A stretch of 64,000 nt of DNA from Devosia psychrophila (GTDB lineage Bacteria > Pseudomonadota > Alphaproteobacteria > Rhizobiales > Devosiaceae), in the NCBI RefSeq assembly GCF_000971275.1, contig NZ_LAPV01000086.1, positions 1-64,000 on the forward strand. The letters are read 5' to 3'. The position numbers were made by a program, and so were the translations under genes. Every line of letters begins with the position of its first letter. The stretch's first letter is position 1. The notes under the pieces are model-generated. The model was not told the origin of the DNA. It worked only from the letters and a program-made list of their open reading frames with translations, and did no database searches. Shown here one piece after another: positions 62,271-64,000 of this stretch.

Positions 62271-63632
62271 CTATTCAACGCGATAAGCTTTGAACTCGCC
62301 ATTGTCGACATTAAAGTGGGTACCGAGCAAAGTCATGCTGTGCCCTGTGGCTTGCAGTTGCGGTAGCAAGTCATCGCAGACAGCGCAGATCAGCCAATAC
62401 GGCGCCGTATGGTCAAGCAATTCCGGAGTGACGCTGGTTTTATCGAAAATGCGCCAGTCAATTGAGCCTAACAGTGAACCATTGTTGCCACTGCGCAGCT
62501 TGATGTTATGGACTGCAGAGACCGCCGGGGCGACCAGTTCGGGCCAGGCAAACAAGTCGGTCTGTGGATCAAAGCCTTGCCCGGCGTCGGCCGCGATCAA
62601 GGCATATAGATCGTCGCCAGCCCATGCGGGATTGGCAAGACGATAGTTTGCTGCTGCAACACCGTAGAAGAATTGCGGTGTCAGCAGGAGGATCAATATC
62701 CAGCGACGCTCTGTGTTGATGCCAACGAGCATGAAGGCCAGGAAACACAGCATGGTCTGGAATGCGGAATGCCAAGGATACTTGCCGTAGATAAGGGCGG
62801 TGCCGATGGAAAATGCCGTCAGCAGCACGAGCAGTATGGTCAGCATAAGCGGCTGTCGCCGCAGGCCGAAGACCAGTGCGGCGATGGTAACTGCTGCCGT
62901 GATCGGGCCGCGTAACGGCTCGGTCATACCGATCCAGCCAAGATTGTAGAATATCGTCCCGGTGAAATCCGCACTCATCGGCCCGGCGGTGGTGTTGCCG
63001 AGGCTGGACAGGACGGCAAAGATTCCGAAAAGCAGTGCAAAGAGAGCCGGCGGGAGGAGCTTGAGCAAGCTCGTGCCCTTATGCCATTGCCAAACGAGCC
63101 AGAAAGCCAGCAGGATCCCTGCGAAGAAGTGCAGTGCGCAGGCTACGGCCAGCGCCCATGTGCCAGCGATGGAGCGACCGCTGCGCTCTAACAGCAGCGC
63201 CGAAATGATGCAGGTGAAGACCAGCCCGTAGGGGCGGAAATGATAGGCCCAGAACTGCAGTACCGCGAAGCTGCCAAGCATCAGGAAAAGCAGCAGAAGT
63301 TCGCCGCGCAGCAGGCGCGATAGCAGAAACGCATTGAAGATAGCGATCAGCAGCGTGATGTAACGGACTTGGGAAAAGTCGAGCACGCTGGACAATGCTC
63401 GCAGCAGCCAGTGCCAGAGCGGCGGATGGCCTTCGCCCGGGATAATGAAAAAATCCATCGGGTTGGTGATCGGTGCGGTGGCCCATAGCCAAGCCTGAGC
63501 CTCATCGAGCCATGGATCGTGGCTGATCGCCAAGGCGATTTGCAGCGCGGCGTAGATCAAGACGACGACGAGCGCCGGGACGTCTATCGACCGATGGGTG
63601 GCAGTGCCCGGCTCAGGCGATGCGGCGGGGAA
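62271..63632 (-). CDS. GT-C-like polytopic membrane glycosyltransferase
   Basis: About 453 residues with around ten membrane segments. Near the N-terminus it has ISHDPWLDEAQAWLWATAPI, the acidic first-loop pattern of GT-C transferases that use lipid-linked sugars, then EGHPPLWHWLLRALSSV. The C-terminal soluble tail contains paired cysteines (LICAVCDD). No ATG is well placed; a TTG at 63632 preceded by GAGGAG is the best start, overlapping the upstream oxidoreductase gene by 20 bp. Family assignment is by overall pattern and loop motif only. Confidence 0.7.
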   Translation of the reverse strand, partial: FPAASPEPGTATHRSIDVPALVVVLIYAALQIALAISHDPWLDEAQAWLWATAPITNPMDFFIIPGEGHPPLWHWLLRALSSVLDFSQVRYITLLIAIFNAFLLSRLLRGELLLLFLMLGSFAVLQFWAYHFRPYGLVFTCIISALLLERSGRSIAGTWALAVACALHFFAGILLAFWLVWQWHKGTSLLKLLPPALFALLFGIFAVLSSLGNTTAGPMSADFTGTIFYNLGWIGMTEPLRGPITAAVTIAALVFGLRRQPLMLTILLVLLTAFSIGTALIYGKYPWHSAFQTMLCFLAFMLVGINTERRWILILLLTPQFFYGVAAANYRLANPAWAGDDLYALIAADAGQGFDPQTDLFAWPELVAPAVSAVHNIKLRSGNNGSLLGSIDWRIFDKTSVTPELLDHTAPYWLICAVCDDLLPQLQATGHSMTLLGTHFNVDNGEFKAYRVE

Positions 63633-64000
63633 CAAGGCGCTCCTCGATCTTGTCGGCACCGGCTTGGCCACCCTCGTGATATTCGGCGTCTTCGTTGACG
63701 GTCCACACGTCGTGGGCCTCGGTGCCGGCAATGATGTTTTTGGCGGTCAGGATGCCGGTCATCATGGCATGGTCCTGATTATTATATTTATGCATGCCGT
63801 TGCGGCCAGCCAGATGCATGTTTTTGAACTGCTCAGCCAAGCCCTCGGTGATGGTATCGACGTTGATCTTGTAGGTGTCGTCGTAGACCGGATAGGCCTT
63901 GGGTTGGCGAACGACCGAGGCATCGACGATGTCATCCGGATTGGCAAGGCCGAGCTTGCCGATTTCGAATTTAGCGCGCGCGATCAGGTCCGCATCGGCC
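63613..64000 (-). CDS. FAD/NAD(P)-dependent oxidoreductase, 3' end only
   Basis: The gene enters from the right window edge; only the last 128 residues are present. They contain the C-terminal signature of protoporphyrinogen-oxidase/UDP-galactopyranose-mutase-like flavoproteins of glycan loci: YPVYDDTYKINVDTI, the NMHLAGRNGMHKYNNQDHAMMTG block, and a final ADKIEERLVPRRIA. The frame is open to 63999. Its end overlaps the GT-C-like gene, suggesting a shared glycan pathway. Confidence 0.78.
   Translation of the reverse strand, partial: ADADLIARAKFEIGKLGLANPDDIVDASVVRQPKAYPVYDDTYKINVDTITEGLAEQFKNMHLAGRNGMHKYNNQDHAMMTGILTAKNIIAGTEAHDVWTVNEDAEYHEGGQAGADKIEERLVPRRIA

Overview
The window looks like a chromosomal segment of a motile, high-GC alphaproteobacterium. 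I infer the order Hyphomicrobiales, and most likely a Devosia-like organism. The evidence is: a flagellar cluster next to the hybrid kinase CckA; CtrA-type TTAA-N7-TTAA boxes in flagellar promoters; a GAAC-N7-GAAC SOS box before recA; a BacA/SbmA transporter; the alphaproteobacterial curli protein CsgH; and several families of palindromic intergenic repeats. No rRNA or tRNA gene is present to settle the taxonomy.

Layout. 0.07-2.2 kb: penicillin-binding protein 1C. 2.5-4.0 kb (minus): a compact curli-like set of two curlin-repeat proteins flanking a CsgH-like protein. 4.1-7.5 kb (minus): an ABC-F ATPase and an M32 carboxypeptidase. 7.5-8.4 kb: gene-free and full of palindromic repeats. 8.4-11.7 kb (minus): flgF-flgG-flgA-flgH. 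11.9-15.2 kb (plus): fliL-fliM-DUF6468-like-motE-like, then a large exported TPR protein (15.5-18.8 kb) that overlaps convergent fliO-fliP. 20.4-24.0 kb (plus): flgB-flgC-fliE, fliQ-fliR-flhB. 24.1-27.1 kb: cckA and a DUF2237 protein.

27.1-29.1 kb (minus): a sugar-catabolism pair (GguC/AraD1-like protein and an aldo/keto reductase). 29.4-33.3 kb: recA and alaS. 33.5-35.4 kb: two DMT permeases. 35.7-37.4 kb: an exported VWA protein. 37.5-40.6 kb: icd, a MarR regulator and a stand-alone ketoacyl-ACP synthase. 40.6-45.0 kb: TfoX-N and GFA proteins, two paralogous acetyltransferases, trmJ, and an MFS permease. 45.2-49.2 kb: rpsD, bacA/sbmA, ttcA and an inositol-monophosphatase-family protein. 49.3-52.2 kb: class V aminotransferase, ArsR-SRPBCC pair, and an extra clpP. 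52.3-57.3 kb (minus): two MFS permeases, and bolA-(DUF6665-like)-HAD-grxD, an iron-sulfur-type neighbourhood. 57.4-61.0 kb (minus): purQ-Pr6Pr membrane protein-purL. 61.1-64.0 kb (minus): an acyltransferase-3 protein, a GT-C-like membrane protein and the 3' end of an FAD oxidoreductase cut by the window edge.

Functionally the strongest theme is motility under the CckA-ChpT-CtrA pathway. The kinase gene sits directly after the flagellar export genes, and three of the flagellar promoters carry CtrA-like sites. The most unusual parts are the curli mini-cluster with cysteine-containing curlins and no visible CsgG/E/F, the large TPR protein embedded in the flagellar region, a hairpin that covers the ribosome binding site of the aldo/keto reductase, and the dense set of palindromic repeat families.
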